Positions 8,837 to 17,713 of a stretch of 64,000 nucleotides of DNA are shown one piece after another. The notes under the pieces are model-generated. The model was given only the letters and a program-made list of their open reading frames with translations, was not told the DNA's origin and searched no databases. Source of the DNA: Paraburkholderia dilworthii (GTDB lineage Bacteria; Pseudomonadota; Gammaproteobacteria; Burkholderiales; Burkholderiaceae); NCBI RefSeq assembly GCF_000472525.1, contig NZ_AWZT01000008.1, positions 62,210 through 126,209 of the forward strand, read 5' to 3'. Each line of letters opens with the position of its first letter. The stretch's first letter is position 1. The position numbers and the translations under genes are program-made.

Positions 8837-11122
8837 ATGAAGTTCCGTTTTCCCGTCGTCATCATCGACGAAGATTTCCGCTCCGAGAACATCTCGGGTT
8901 CCGGCATCCGGGCTTTGGCCGAAGCAATCGAGAAAGAAGGCGCGGAAGTGCTCGGGTTGACGAGCTACGGCGATCTGACTTCGTTCGCGCAGCAGTCGAG
9001 CCGCGCGTCGTGCTTCATCCTGTCGATCGACGACGACGAGCTGCTGCCCTACGTCGAGAACGTGGTTGTCGAAGGCGAGACGCCGGAACTCGCGGCCGCC
9101 ATCGTCGCGCTGCGCGCGTTCGTGACCGAAGTGCGTCGCCGCAATGCGGACATTCCGATTTTCCTGTACGGCGAAACGCGCACGTCGCGCCACCTGCCGA
9201 ACGACATCCTGCGTGAACTGCACGGCTTCATCCACATGTTCGAGGACACGCCGGAGTTCGTCGCGCGCCACATCATCCGTGAGACGAAGGTTTATCTGGA
9301 TTCCCTCGCGCCGCCGTTTTTCAAGGAGCTGGTGCAGTACGCCGAAGAAGGTTCCTACTCGTGGCACTGTCCGGGCCATTCGGGCGGCGTTGCGTTCCTG
9401 AAGAGCCCGCTCGGCCAGATGTTCCATCAGTTCTTCGGCGAGAACATGCTGCGCGCGGACGTCTGCAATGCCGTCGACGAACTCGGGCAACTGCTCGACC
9501 ACACGGGTCCGGTCGCAGCTTCCGAGCGCAACGCGGCGCGCATTTTCAGCGCGGACCATGTGTTCTTCGTGACCAACGGCACGTCGACGTCGAACAAGAT
9601 CGTTTGGCACGGCACGGTAGCGCCAGGCGACATCGTGCTGGTGGACCGCAACTGCCACAAGTCGATCCTGCACGCGATCACGATGACGGGCGCGATTCCC
9701 GTGTTTCTCACGCCGACACGCAACAACTTCGGCATCATCGGTCCGATTCCGCGTTCGGAGTTCGAGCCGGAAAACATCCGCAGGAAAATCGAGGCGAATC
9801 CGTTCGCGCGCGAAGCACTCGCGAAGAACCCGGATCTGAAGCCGCGCATTCTGACGATCACGCAAAGCACGTACGACGGCGTGATCTACAACGTCGAGAT
9901 GATCAAGGAGATGTTGGGCGAATGGCTCGACACACTGCACTTCGACGAAGCCTGGTTGCCGCACGCCGAATTCCACGAGTTCTATCAGGACATGCATGCG
10001 ATCGGCGCAGGCCGTCCGCGCATCGGCGCGATGGTGTTCGCGACGCACTCCACGCATAAGCTGCTGGCCGGCATTTCGCAGGCCTCGCAAATCGTCGTGC
10101 AGGATTCGAAGAACAGCCGCTTCGACAAGCACCGTTTCAACGAAGCGTATCTGATGCATACGTCGACGAGCCCGCAATACGCGATCATCGCGTCGTGCGA
10201 CGTGGCCGCGGCGATGATGGAAGCGCCAGGCGGCACAGCGCTCGTTGAAGAGTCGATTGCCGAAGCGCTGGATTTCCGCCGCGCGATGACCAAGGTCGAT
10301 ACCGAATATGGCGACGACTGGTTCTTCAAGGTCTGGGGTCCGGACCAGTTCGCGGAAGAAGGCATTGGCTCGCGCGAAGACTGGATGCTGCGCCCGAACG
10401 ATTCGTGGCACGGTTTCGGCCCGCTCGCCGAAGGCTTCAACATGCTCGATCCGATCAAGGCGACCATCGTCACGCCGGGTCTGGACATGGACGGCGGGTT
10501 CGGCGAAACCGGCATTCCAGCCGCGATCGTGACCAAGTATCTGGCCGAGCACGGCATCATCGTCGAGAAGACCGGGCTGTACTCGTTCTTCATCATGTTC
10601 ACGATCGGCATTACGAAGGGCCGCTGGAACTCGATGGTGACCGAGCTCCAGCAGTTCAAGGACGATTACGACAACAACCAGCCGCTGTGGCGCGTGCTGC
10701 CGGATTTCGTCGCGCTGCATCCCACGTATGAGCGTGTCGGGCTGCGCGACCTGTGCCAACAGATTCACAGCGTCTACCGCGCGAACGACATTGCGCGTCT
10801 CACGACCGAGATGTACCTGTCGAGCATGGAACCGGCGATGAAGCCGTCCGACGCATTCGCGAAGCTCGCGCACCGCGAAATCGACCGCGTGCCTATCGAC
10901 GAACTGGAAGGCCGCGTCACGTCGATTCTGTTGACGCCGTATCCGCCGGGCATCCCGCTGCTGATTCCGGGCGAGCGCTTTAACAAGACCATCGTCAACT
11001 ATCTGCGATTCGCGCGTGAATTCAACGAGCGTTTCCCGGGTTTCCATACGGACATTCACGGGCTTGTCGGAGAAATGATCAACGGGCGCATCGAGTATTT
11101 CGTCGATTGCGTGCGCGTTTGA
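8837..11122 (+). CDS. Arginine/lysine/ornithine decarboxylase (fold-type I, PLP)
   Basis: This 761-residue member of the Orn/Lys/Arg decarboxylase major domain family has the AdiA/CadA/SpeF architecture. An N-terminal response-regulator-like wing domain (residues 1 to ~130) is followed by a PLP domain with HCPGHSGGVAF, FVTNGTSTSNKIV and the PLP-lysine motif HSTHKLLAGISQAS (Lys about residue 408), then a C-terminal domain with PYPPGIPLLIPGE. It decarboxylates a basic amino acid to the amine (agmatine, cadaverine or putrescine), for acid resistance or polyamine supply. Substrate cannot be decided from motifs; AdiA-like arginine activity is plausible because a ureohydrolase lies elsewhere in the window. 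GGAGA precedes the ATG. Confidence 0.94.
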   Translation: MKFRFPVVIIDEDFRSENISGSGIRALAEAIEKEGAEVLGLTSYGDLTSFAQQSSRASCFILSIDDDELLPYVENVVVEGETPELAAAIVALRAFVTEVRRRNADIPIFLYGETRTSRHLPNDILRELHGFIHMFEDTPEFVARHIIRETKVYLDSLAPPFFKELVQYAEEGSYSWHCPGHSGGVAFLKSPLGQMFHQFFGENMLRADVCNAVDELGQLLDHTGPVAASERNAARIFSADHVFFVTNGTSTSNKIVWHGTVAPGDIVLVDRNCHKSILHAITMTGAIPVFLTPTRNNFGIIGPIPRSEFEPENIRRKIEANPFAREALAKNPDLKPRILTITQSTYDGVIYNVEMIKEMLGEWLDTLHFDEAWLPHAEFHEFYQDMHAIGAGRPRIGAMVFATHSTHKLLAGISQASQIVVQDSKNSRFDKHRFNEAYLMHTSTSPQYAIIASCDVAAAMMEAPGGTALVEESIAEALDFRRAMTKVDTEYGDDWFFKVWGPDQFAEEGIGSREDWMLRPNDSWHGFGPLAEGFNMLDPIKATIVTPGLDMDGGFGETGIPAAIVTKYLAEHGIIVEKTGLYSFFIMFTIGITKGRWNSMVTELQQFKDDYDNNQPLWRVLPDFVALHPTYERVGLRDLCQQIHSVYRANDIARLTTEMYLSSMEPAMKPSDAFAKLAHREIDRVPIDELEGRVTSILLTPYPPGIPLLIPGERFNKTIVNYLRFAREFNERFPGFHTDIHGLVGEMINGRIEYFVDCVRV

Positions 11123-11124
11123 CA

Positions 11125-11904
11125 ATGCAGTTGACGATGTTCGTCGACGGCAACCGAGGCCGGCGGCGCTGGCTGCGCGCGCCGGCTTCGAGGTGCGCGG
11201 CACAGGGCGCACTTGCCGGCGCGCTGATGCGTACGTTGATGTGCGCGCTGCTGATTGGCCTGGCGCCGCTCGCCGCACGCGCTGAAGTCGCCGCAGCCGA
11301 TCCGATCGACGCGGCAATGCGAACGTGCCTCGCACGCAGCGATATGTCGTCGACGGCGGGGCAGGTGCAGTGCATGGAAACCGCGCGCATCGGCTGGAAG
11401 ACCGCGTTGGACAACGCGTGGCAGCAATTGCAGCCGGAGTTGTCGCCGGCAACGCGCAAGCAGTGGCAAAAGAGTCAGACGAGCTGGCAGGCTTCGCGCG
11501 ATGCCGAAAAGCAGTTGCTAGCGGCGGTGTTCGCCACCACGCGCGGCACGATGTACGTTCTAGCCGAAGCCGATATGCAATTGCAGCCGGTGCGCGACCG
11601 CGCACTCGTGCTGCGTAGCGCGGCGGCCAACGCGAGTGCCGGCGGCGATCCCGTGCGCCGCCTCCGTGCTTGCCGCGCGGACGCGCGCTGCGAACACGCA
11701 ATGTTCGACATGAACCGCTATTACCGCCGTCTGCGAACGAAAATGCCGGCGCACTCGCGTTCCACGCTAACGCGCGCACAAAAGGCGTGGACTGCCTATC
11801 TGAACGCGACGACGCGGGTCGTCGACGAGCGCGGCCGCATCGACATCATCGGCGCGCGTGTGGCCACGCTCAAACGTTTGTCGGAAACGGTCGGCAACCA
11901 CTAG
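11125..11904 (+). CDS. LprI/DUF1311-like secreted protein
   Basis: This exported protein has paired cysteines and repeated Trp/Gln-rich helices (CLARSDMSSTAGQVQCMETA, WQQLQPELSP, LRACRADARCEHAMF), resembling the lysozyme-inhibitor LprI/DUF1311 family. Start choice is uncertain. An ATG at 11125 follows the decarboxylase stop directly, while an ATG at 11227 begins a clean signal peptide (MRTLMCALLIGLAPLAARA). Neither has a good ribosome site, and the 11227 start would give 225 residues. Tight spacing to the upstream gene suggests co-transcription. Function is inferred only from the family resemblance. Confidence 0.75.
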   Translation: MQLTMFVDGNRGRRRWLRAPASRCAAQGALAGALMRTLMCALLIGLAPLAARAEVAAADPIDAAMRTCLARSDMSSTAGQVQCMETARIGWKTALDNAWQQLQPELSPATRKQWQKSQTSWQASRDAEKQLLAAVFATTRGTMYVLAEADMQLQPVRDRALVLRSAAANASAGGDPVRRLRACRADARCEHAMFDMNRYYRRLRTKMPAHSRSTLTRAQKAWTAYLNATTRVVDERGRIDIIGARVATLKRLSETVGNH

Positions 11905-11940
11905 CGACGCGAACGGCACCCCGCTGCCTGATCGGGAGAT

Positions 11941-12867
11941 TCAGGTCAGCGCATAGCTTTCGGCTTGCGGGTCGGGCAGTGCAAGCGCCGGTTCGCCGCG
12001 CAGATCGCGCAGCGCGTCTTCAATGATCAGGGACATGGTGTTCAGTGCGAGGTCGTTGTCGTCGGTGCCGAACGGCTCCTCGATTTGCGACGCGATCGCT
12101 TCGTGCGCCATGAACGTGTACGCGACGAACACCGCGAACACCGGCGTAAAGATGCCGATGCTGTCCACGAGTCCAAACGGCAGCGACGCGCAGAAGAAAT
12201 ACACCGTGCGGTGAATCATCACCGAGTAGGCAAACGGCAGCGGCGTCGATGCAATGCGCTCGCATCCGCCGATTACACCCGACAACCCATTCAGATTCCG
12301 GTCGAGCGCGAGTACAGCCATCGGATCGATTGCGCCTTTCTGTGCCTGGCGCTGTACCCATTCGCCAAGAACCAGCATCAACGTCGCGGGTTTGTAGCGC
12401 GACGCCATGACGCGTTCGAACAGTGCGGGCGGCAGGCGTGCGGCCAGGTCGTCGCGCGGATCGCTCTTGCGAAGCTGATGCCGCAGTGCGTGCGCCAACG
12501 CGCTCAACGCGGCGCAAAATTCGACCAGTTCTTCTTTTGGCAACGGATTCGCGCGCAGCGTCAGCGCCTGGCGAGTAAGCGAGCGCGCGTCGTTCAGCAG
12601 CTGACCCCAGAGCTTGCGCGCTTCCCACCAACGGTCGTAGCTCGCGTTATTGCGAAAGCCGAGAAACACGGCGAGCGCGATGCCAACCAGCGAGAACGGC
12701 GCAGTCGTGTTGAGGTTCAGCGAGATCGGCAGCAGATGATCGTGTGCTGCGACCGCAATCACCGAGATCATGAAAATCAGGGAAAGCCGCGGAAGCAACT
12801 GCGGAAGCACCGAGCCGCGCCAGGCGAGCAGCATGCGGAACCAGTGGAGATGCGGGCGGATGATCAT
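11941..12867 (-). CDS. Bestrophin-family (UPF0187) membrane channel protein
   Basis: The 308-residue protein has about four hydrophobic segments and the signature of the bacterial bestrophin family: an N-terminal MIIRPHLHWFRMLLAW, then FSLVGIALAVFLGFRNNASYDRWWEARKLWG, and LPFAYSVMIHRTVYFFCASLPFGLVD. Bacterial homologues form pentameric ion channels in the inner membrane, some cation-selective; the selectivity here is unknown. It converges on the LprI-like gene with a 36-base gap. The ATG at 12865-12867 starts at the conserved N-terminus. Confidence 0.9.
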   Translation of the reverse strand: MIIRPHLHWFRMLLAWRGSVLPQLLPRLSLIFMISVIAVAAHDHLLPISLNLNTTAPFSLVGIALAVFLGFRNNASYDRWWEARKLWGQLLNDARSLTRQALTLRANPLPKEELVEFCAALSALAHALRHQLRKSDPRDDLAARLPPALFERVMASRYKPATLMLVLGEWVQRQAQKGAIDPMAVLALDRNLNGLSGVIGGCERIASTPLPFAYSVMIHRTVYFFCASLPFGLVDSIGIFTPVFAVFVAYTFMAHEAIASQIEEPFGTDDNDLALNTMSLIIEDALRDLRGEPALALPDPQAESYALT

Positions 12868-12980
12868 CGGTGTGATGTGCCGTGAGCGATGGAGTTTCTA
12901 TTATCGCTTGTTGTTCGAGCCGCACTGTTGGCGCTCAGTACTCGAACGGGCTATTACTTTTATCCGCATTGCACGAGATG

Positions 12981-13008
12981 AAGAAAGGCCACGCCGTAGC
13001 GTGGCCTT
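12981..13008 (-). terminator. Terminator of the zwf-pgl-glk/hexR operon
   Basis: The 10-bp arms AAGGCCACGC and GCGTGGCCTT (12985-12994 and 12999-13008) surround a 4-nt loop, followed on the minus strand by TTCTTC. It lies 11 bases past the fused glk stop codon. Confidence 0.75.
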
Positions 13009-13018
13009 CGTGCACAGA

Positions 13019-14935
13019 TCAGTCGCGAGCCGATGAAGCCGCGCCGTGACTGAGCCAGTCGAGCACGGCGGTCGCATCGTCGTCGGCGCCTTGACGTGCT
13101 TTTGCCACCGTTTCCGCGACGTCGGCGCTCGGCACCGCACGGCGAATTGCCACGCCGACCGCGAGTATGTCGATCATCACCAGATGCAGAATCCGCGAAA
13201 TCATCGACAGTTGCGACTCGCGAATTTCGATGTGATCGGTTTCGAGCGCGACCGTTGCACGCTTGGCCAACGGCGTATTGCTCGACGTGATCGCGATCAC
13301 CTTCGCGCCGGCCTGCATCGCGACGTCGAGCACGCGCAGCAGTTCGGGCGCGCGTCCCGACTTGGACACTGCAACGATCACATCGCCCTTGCCGAGCAAC
13401 GCAGCCGAAGCCGCCTGCATGTACAGATCACCGTACGCGATAGTCGGGATACCGAAGCGGAAGAACTTGTAGTGCGCGTCCTGCGCGACGATATTCGAAT
13501 TGCCGAGGCCGTAGAACTCGATGCGCCGCGCGCCGTTTAACAGGTCGATCGCGCGTTCGACCTGATCGAAGTTCAGATGCTCGCGCAATTGCAGAATGGC
13601 CGACACGGTGTTGTCCAGCACCTTCGCGCCGAAGTCCGTCGCCGTATCGCCGAGATGCACCTGGCTGTGGCTCACCGGAATCGTGCCGGTCAAACCGGTC
13701 GCGAGCTTCAGCTTGAAGTCCGATAAACCTTGGCAACCAAGCGAACGGCAGAAGCGGATCACGGTCGGCTGACTCACGTCGGCCTTACGCGCGATGTCCA
13801 CGATCGGATCGTTGATGATCGAGCGCGGATGATTCAACGCGAGATCGGCGACGCGGCGTTCGGCCGGCGTAAGCGCGTCGCGCATCTGCCTGATCCGCTC
13901 GAACACCGCCGACGAGCTGCCGCCCGCGCGATTCGACAACTGTTCGGCGAGGATTGCGGACACGCCGAGAAAGGCCGGATATTCCGCGGTGATCACATAC
14001 GTCGGCACGTTTTGCAAGTACGCCTCGAAGCGGCCCTTCGCCTCGAAGCGCTTGCGAAACGACGAGCGCGCGAAGAACTCGCCGAGCCGCGGCACCACGC
14101 CGCCGCCGATATAAATGCCGCCGAGCGCGCCGAGCGTCACCGCGATATTGCCCGCGAAGGTGCCGAGAATGCCGCAGAACACGTCGACGGATTCGGCCGC
14201 GAGCGGCTCGCCTTCCAGCGCGCGTTTGACGATTTCGCCGGTGTCGACGTTCGCCGCCACGCGCTTCTTGTCCCGGCCCGCGAGCGCACGATAAATCACT
14301 TCGATGCCGGGCCCCGCGGCCACGCGTTCGAACGATACATGCGACCACTTTTTGCGCGCGTATTGCAGCACGATGTCTTCGCGCTCATCGGCCGGCGCGA
14401 ACGTGGCGTGGCCGCCTTCACTGCCGAGCGCGATCCAGCGGTCGTCGGCGGGAATCAGGCCCGACACGCCCATGCCGGTGCCCGGACCGAGCAGGCCGAT
14501 CACGCTGTTCGGGCGGCGCGTGCCGCCGCCGACCTGCACGCGTTGCGCGTCCGTCAGGCCGGGCAAGGCCATAGCGAGCGCGGTGAAGTCGTTCACGACG
14601 AGCAGCGTGTCGAAGCCGAGCGCGCGGCGTGTGGCTTCGATCGAAAAGCTCCAGTCGTGATTCGTCATGCTGACCTGATCGCCATCGACCGGGTTCGCAA
14701 TCGCAATCGCCGCGTGATTCACGCGGCCCATCTTCGTGTCCTTCAGATACTTCTTGATGACTTCGGCGACGCCGGGGTAATCCGCGCATGGGTAGACGTG
14801 CACCGAGCCGATCTCGCCCGGCCGGGTTTCCAGCGCAAAGCGCGCGTTCGTGCCGCCGATGTCGGCCAGCAGTCTCGGTCCATCGGCGTGCTGGCCCGCG
14901 CCCGGAACAGCCTTAGTTTGCACACCAGTAGACAT
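13019..14935 (-). CDS. glk: Bifunctional glucokinase / RpiR-type regulator (HexR-like)
   Basis: This 638-residue fusion has two halves. Residues ~20-340 are a GlcK-type glucokinase ([41 protein letters not shown]) that phosphorylates glucose with ATP. Residues ~345-638 are an RpiR regulator, with an HTH ([24 protein letters not shown]) followed by a SIS sugar-phosphate-sensing domain ([33 protein letters not shown]). Such fusions are characteristic of Burkholderia sensu lato. In pseudomonads the free regulator HexR represses zwf and responds to 2-keto-3-deoxy-6-phosphogluconate; the same ligand is inferred here. It is third in the zwf-pgl-glk operon, its start overlapping the end of pgl by 23 bases. 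The palindrome at 17255 is its expected operator. Confidence 0.96.
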   Translation of the reverse strand: MSTGVQTKAVPGAGQHADGPRLLADIGGTNARFALETRPGEIGSVHVYPCADYPGVAEVIKKYLKDTKMGRVNHAAIAIANPVDGDQVSMTNHDWSFSIEATRRALGFDTLLVVNDFTALAMALPGLTDAQRVQVGGGTRRPNSVIGLLGPGTGMGVSGLIPADDRWIALGSEGGHATFAPADEREDIVLQYARKKWSHVSFERVAAGPGIEVIYRALAGRDKKRVAANVDTGEIVKRALEGEPLAAESVDVFCGILGTFAGNIAVTLGALGGIYIGGGVVPRLGEFFARSSFRKRFEAKGRFEAYLQNVPTYVITAEYPAFLGVSAILAEQLSNRAGGSSSAVFERIRQMRDALTPAERRVADLALNHPRSIINDPIVDIARKADVSQPTVIRFCRSLGCQGLSDFKLKLATGLTGTIPVSHSQVHLGDTATDFGAKVLDNTVSAILQLREHLNFDQVERAIDLLNGARRIEFYGLGNSNIVAQDAHYKFFRFGIPTIAYGDLYMQAASAALLGKGDVIVAVSKSGRAPELLRVLDVAMQAGAKVIAITSSNTPLAKRATVALETDHIEIRESQLSMISRILHLVMIDILAVGVAIRRAVPSADVAETVAKARQGADDDATAVLDWLSHGAASSARD

Positions 14936-15659
14936 CGAGTCTCACTCCCTTGTCGTTCGCCAACTGCGAGATGGCATTTTTCTGTAGCGAAGATGCGGCT
15001 GCGTTCAGCACGTCCATCTTGCGCGGTCCGGCGATCAGCAAAAACAGGTGCTTCACTTCTTTGAGCGCGGAGAGCGACCAACTCACGCGCGCATGCGGTG
15101 CGCTGCCGGGATGCACGACGACGAAGCGCTCAGTCGTGGTGATCGCGTGATCCCACTCGGGCGCGTCGGCGAAGATCGACGCGGTGTGGCCGTCTTCACC
15201 CATGCCGAGAATCGCGACGTCGGGCACGTTCGCAAAGCGCGGGTCGGCGTTGAGTGCGGCGACATGCGAGTGCAGGTCTTGCGTCGTGTCGGCGAGCGGC
15301 CAGAAGGTCGCGTTTTTCGCGGCGTTCTGCAGCAACGTGGCGTGCACGAGTTGCGAGTTGCTGGCGCTATCCGTCTCTGGCACCCAGCGGTCATCGACGA
15401 GCGTCACGGCAACGCGCGGCCAGTCGAAGCGTTGGGTGGACAGCATCTGAAGAAACGGACGCGGACTGCTGCCGCCGGACACGGCGAGCAGGGCCGGGTG
15501 CGTGCCGGCTGTGGACGTACCGGCTGTGGACGCGCCGGAAATGCCGGCATCCGACGTCGCCGTCTGTGCGGCCAGCGATGCATGTAGCGCGTCGCCAACG
15601 GCCTTCGCCAACGCGTCGGATTGGGCGCGTTGATCGTCGAAAGCATGAAGCTCGATCAC
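14913..15659 (-). CDS. pgl: 6-phosphogluconolactonase
   Basis: Hydrolyses 6-phosphogluconolactone to 6-phosphogluconate, the step after Zwf. The product is 248 residues of the NagB/Pgl (DevB) fold: [36 protein letters not shown] and [16 protein letters not shown] are typical. The frame is open upstream, but I place the start at the GTG at 15657-15659 because GGAGGAG precedes it by a few bases and the encoded VIELHAFDD matches the family N-terminus. An Ala/Thr/Gly-rich insert ([18 protein letters not shown], about residues 39-56) is unusual and looks like a lineage-specific linker. Confidence 0.93.
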   Translation of the reverse strand: MIELHAFDDQRAQSDALAKAVGDALHASLAAQTATSDAGISGASTAGTSTAGTHPALLAVSGGSSPRPFLQMLSTQRFDWPRVAVTLVDDRWVPETDSASNSQLVHATLLQNAAKNATFWPLADTTQDLHSHVAALNADPRFANVPDVAILGMGEDGHTASIFADAPEWDHAITTTERFVVVHPGSAPHARVSWSLSALKEVKHLFLLIAGPRKMDVLNAAASSLQKNAISQLANDKGVRLDVYWCAN

Positions 15660-15708
15660 TTCTCCTCCGTGCTGCTTTTTTGTTAGAGCTGCGTAAATCC
15701 GCTGCGAA

Positions 15709-17172
15709 TCAGTTCTCTTCTTCGAGCCAGCAGGTGCCGTGCTGCGCAAGCATCGCGCTCGCGGCGGCAGGACCCCATGTGCCCGACGCATACGGCTTCG
15801 GCGGTTTGTTCGAAGCCTTCCATTCGTTCAGGATCGGTTCGACCCAACGCCACGCGGCTTCCTGTTCGTCGCGCCGCACAAAGAGCGCGAGACGGCCGTT
15901 GATCACGTCGAGCAGCAGGCGTTGGTACGCCTCCATCTGCCCTTCGCGGAAGAACTGGTCGAACGCGAGGTCGAGGTGAACGCTTGCGAGGTTCATGCCT
16001 TCGCCCGGCTGCTTCGCGAGACAGTAGAGGCGAATGGTTTCGTTCGGCTGCAAGCGGATCACCAGACGATTCGCGCCCGCGCGCAACGCCGAAACACCCA
16101 ACGCCGAATGCGGCACCGCGCGGAAATTCACGACGATTTCCGCGACGCGGTCCGCAAGCCGCTTGCCGGTGCGCAGAAAAAACGGCACGCCGGCCCAACG
16201 CCAGTTCTCGATCTCGACCTTCAACGCGACGAAGGTTTCCGTCGTGCTGTTCTGCTTCACGCCAGGCTCTGTCGCGTAGGCCGGGACCGCGTTGCCGCGA
16301 ATCACGCCCGAATGATACTGGCCCCGCACCGCAACCTTGCCGATGTCGAGCGGATTGATCGGCTTCAACGCACGCAGCACGCGCAGCTTTTCGTCGCGCA
16401 CCGAGTCGGAGTCCATCGAATGCGGCGGCTCCATTGCGACGATTGAAAGCAGTTGCAGCAAATGGTTTTGCACCATGTCGCGCAGTGCGCCGGTATTGTC
16501 GTAGAAATCGCCGCGCGCTTCGACACCGAGTTCCTCGGCAATCGTGATCTGAATGCTTTCCACCCACTCGCGGCGCCACAGCGGCTCGAACAGTGCATTG
16601 CCGAAGCGCAGCGCCAGCAGGTTCTGCACGGGCTCTTTGCCGAGGTAGTGGTCGATCCGGTAGATCTGTTCTTCAGCGAAGATTTCGCCGACCGCGTCGT
16701 TAATCGCATTCGACGACTTCAGGTCGTAGCCGAGCGGCTTTTCGAGCACGATGCGCGCGTTTTCGTTGAGCCCCACCGACGCGAGCGCGCGGCAGATGGG
16801 CACGAACAGCGACGGACCGGTAGCCAGATAGAACACGCGGATGCCGGGCAGGTCTTTCACCGCGTCGCGCAGCAGTGTGAAGTCTTCGGGATTACCCAGG
16901 TCGATCTTCACGAACTCGATGCGTTCGAGAAAGCTCGCCCATGCCGTTTCGTCGACACCGTTCTTCGACACATGCGGTTTGACGTGCTCATTGACCCACT
17001 GAAGATACTCGCCGCGATCGGCCGCGTGGCGCGCCACCGCGACGATCTTGCCGCTGTCGGCCAGCATGCCGCCCGCACGGTGTGCTTCAAACAGTGCGGG
17101 GAGAATCTTGCGCATCGACAGATCGCCGGTTCCGCCGAAGAGAACGAAGGTGAAGCTTGAATCGGTTTGCAT
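15709..17172 (-). CDS. zwf: Glucose-6-phosphate 1-dehydrogenase
   Basis: Oxidises glucose 6-phosphate to 6-phosphogluconolactone with NAD(P)+, the entry to the Entner-Doudoroff and oxidative pentose-phosphate routes. The 487 residues match family length. Motifs: FGGTGDLSMRKILPAL (dinucleotide binding, residues ~12-27), YLATGPSLF, the catalytic-His segment RIDHYLGKEPVQN and the later GVPFFLRTGKRL. The start is the ATG at 17170-17172 preceded by GGAGACTC; the open frame runs further up but without homology. It is first gene of the zwf-pgl-glk/hexR operon, with a promoter embedded in a HexR-type operator about 80 bases upstream. Confidence 0.97.
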   Translation of the reverse strand: MQTDSSFTFVLFGGTGDLSMRKILPALFEAHRAGGMLADSGKIVAVARHAADRGEYLQWVNEHVKPHVSKNGVDETAWASFLERIEFVKIDLGNPEDFTLLRDAVKDLPGIRVFYLATGPSLFVPICRALASVGLNENARIVLEKPLGYDLKSSNAINDAVGEIFAEEQIYRIDHYLGKEPVQNLLALRFGNALFEPLWRREWVESIQITIAEELGVEARGDFYDNTGALRDMVQNHLLQLLSIVAMEPPHSMDSDSVRDEKLRVLRALKPINPLDIGKVAVRGQYHSGVIRGNAVPAYATEPGVKQNSTTETFVALKVEIENWRWAGVPFFLRTGKRLADRVAEIVVNFRAVPHSALGVSALRAGANRLVIRLQPNETIRLYCLAKQPGEGMNLASVHLDLAFDQFFREGQMEAYQRLLLDVINGRLALFVRRDEQEAAWRWVEPILNEWKASNKPPKPYASGTWGPAAASAMLAQHGTCWLEEEN

Positions 17173-17243
17173 GAGTCTCCGTCGATGTCCTGGGGCCGCC
17201 GGAATGCCGCGAAAAGGGCGACCGTAGTCCGATAAAATATTTT

Positions 17244-17272
17244 TTGACACTGAATTGTAGTTTAACTACAAT
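17244..17272 (+). promoter_or_regulatory. Predicted sigma-70 promoter for the sugar ABC transporter operon
   Basis: A perfect -35 TTGACA (17244-17249) is separated by 17 bases from -10 TACAAT (17267-17272). The HexR-type palindrome covers most of the spacer and the -10. The predicted transcript would begin near 17279, giving a leader of about 435 bases before gtsA. Called from consensus match only. Confidence 0.65.
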
Positions 17273-17281
17273 CCAAATCAA
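17254..17281 (-). promoter_or_regulatory. Predicted sigma-70 promoter for zwf-pgl-glk/hexR
   Basis: On the minus strand TTGATT (17281-17276) and TACAAT (17259-17254) are 16 bases apart. The palindrome at 17255-17271 fills the spacer and -10, so repressor binding should block it directly. Confidence 0.6.
17255..17271. promoter_or_regulatory. HexR/RpiR-type operator
   Basis: TTGTAGTTTAACTACAA is a perfect 8-bp inverted repeat about a single central base. It matches the known HexR recognition pattern (TGTARTT...AAYTACA) of proteobacterial zwf promoters. It lies between zwf and the divergent sugar importer and overlaps predicted promoters in both directions. The cognate regulator is probably the HexR half of the glk fusion in the same operon. 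Confidence 0.85.
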
Positions 17282-17713
17282 GAGGTAGCGCTAATTCGAT
17301 GAAAAAAGCGTGCGCTGTCAGGTAAGTTGCGCGTTTTCGCGAATCGGCAGGCGTCCCCTGCATGTTAACGGACATTGCGTGCCGGCATAGGCCAGCCTGT
17401 CCCGGCAGCCGTTACGGAAAGCCGGGGCAGTGCAGCGCCGGCAAGCAGATTGCCTCTGTTGACGTGCAAGGCACCTCGAGTCTGCCGCGCGACGCGGGCG
17501 GGCAAAAATCAAAAGAGGAGACAGTCAGTTGCATCCCGAACCACTCATCTCTTGAGCTTCCAGCGGCCGGACATCGGTCCGCCGGCACATGCCTCGCGCA
17601 TGCGCCCGACCGTGCTCGATCGCCCAGTGTTTTGCCTGTTTGAACCAACCACAGCACCCTGGCGACATCAGGGCCCATTTGTTTTTTGTTCAGGTGTCTG
17701 GAGGAGATAAGCA
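17282..17713 (+). other. Long 5' leader of the sugar ABC transporter operon
   Basis: About 430 bases between the predicted start of transcription and gtsA. A short frame ATG (17299) to TAA (17325) encoding MKKACAVR follows an AAGAGG at 17280, with wide spacing, and could be a leader peptide or chance. The gtsA ribosome site (GGAGGAG) closes the region. I recognise no riboswitch class or other gene. Confidence 0.4.

Noticed and set aside
8798..11779. 993-codon open frame on the minus strand
   Set aside because: Antisense to the amino-acid decarboxylase and the LprI-like gene; composition is Arg/Val/Asp-rich noise typical of high-GC complement frames.
17299..17325. Possible leader peptide MKKACAVR before gtsA
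   Set aside because: Ribosome-site spacing is too wide and eight codons are easily found by chance; kept only as a note in the leader entry.
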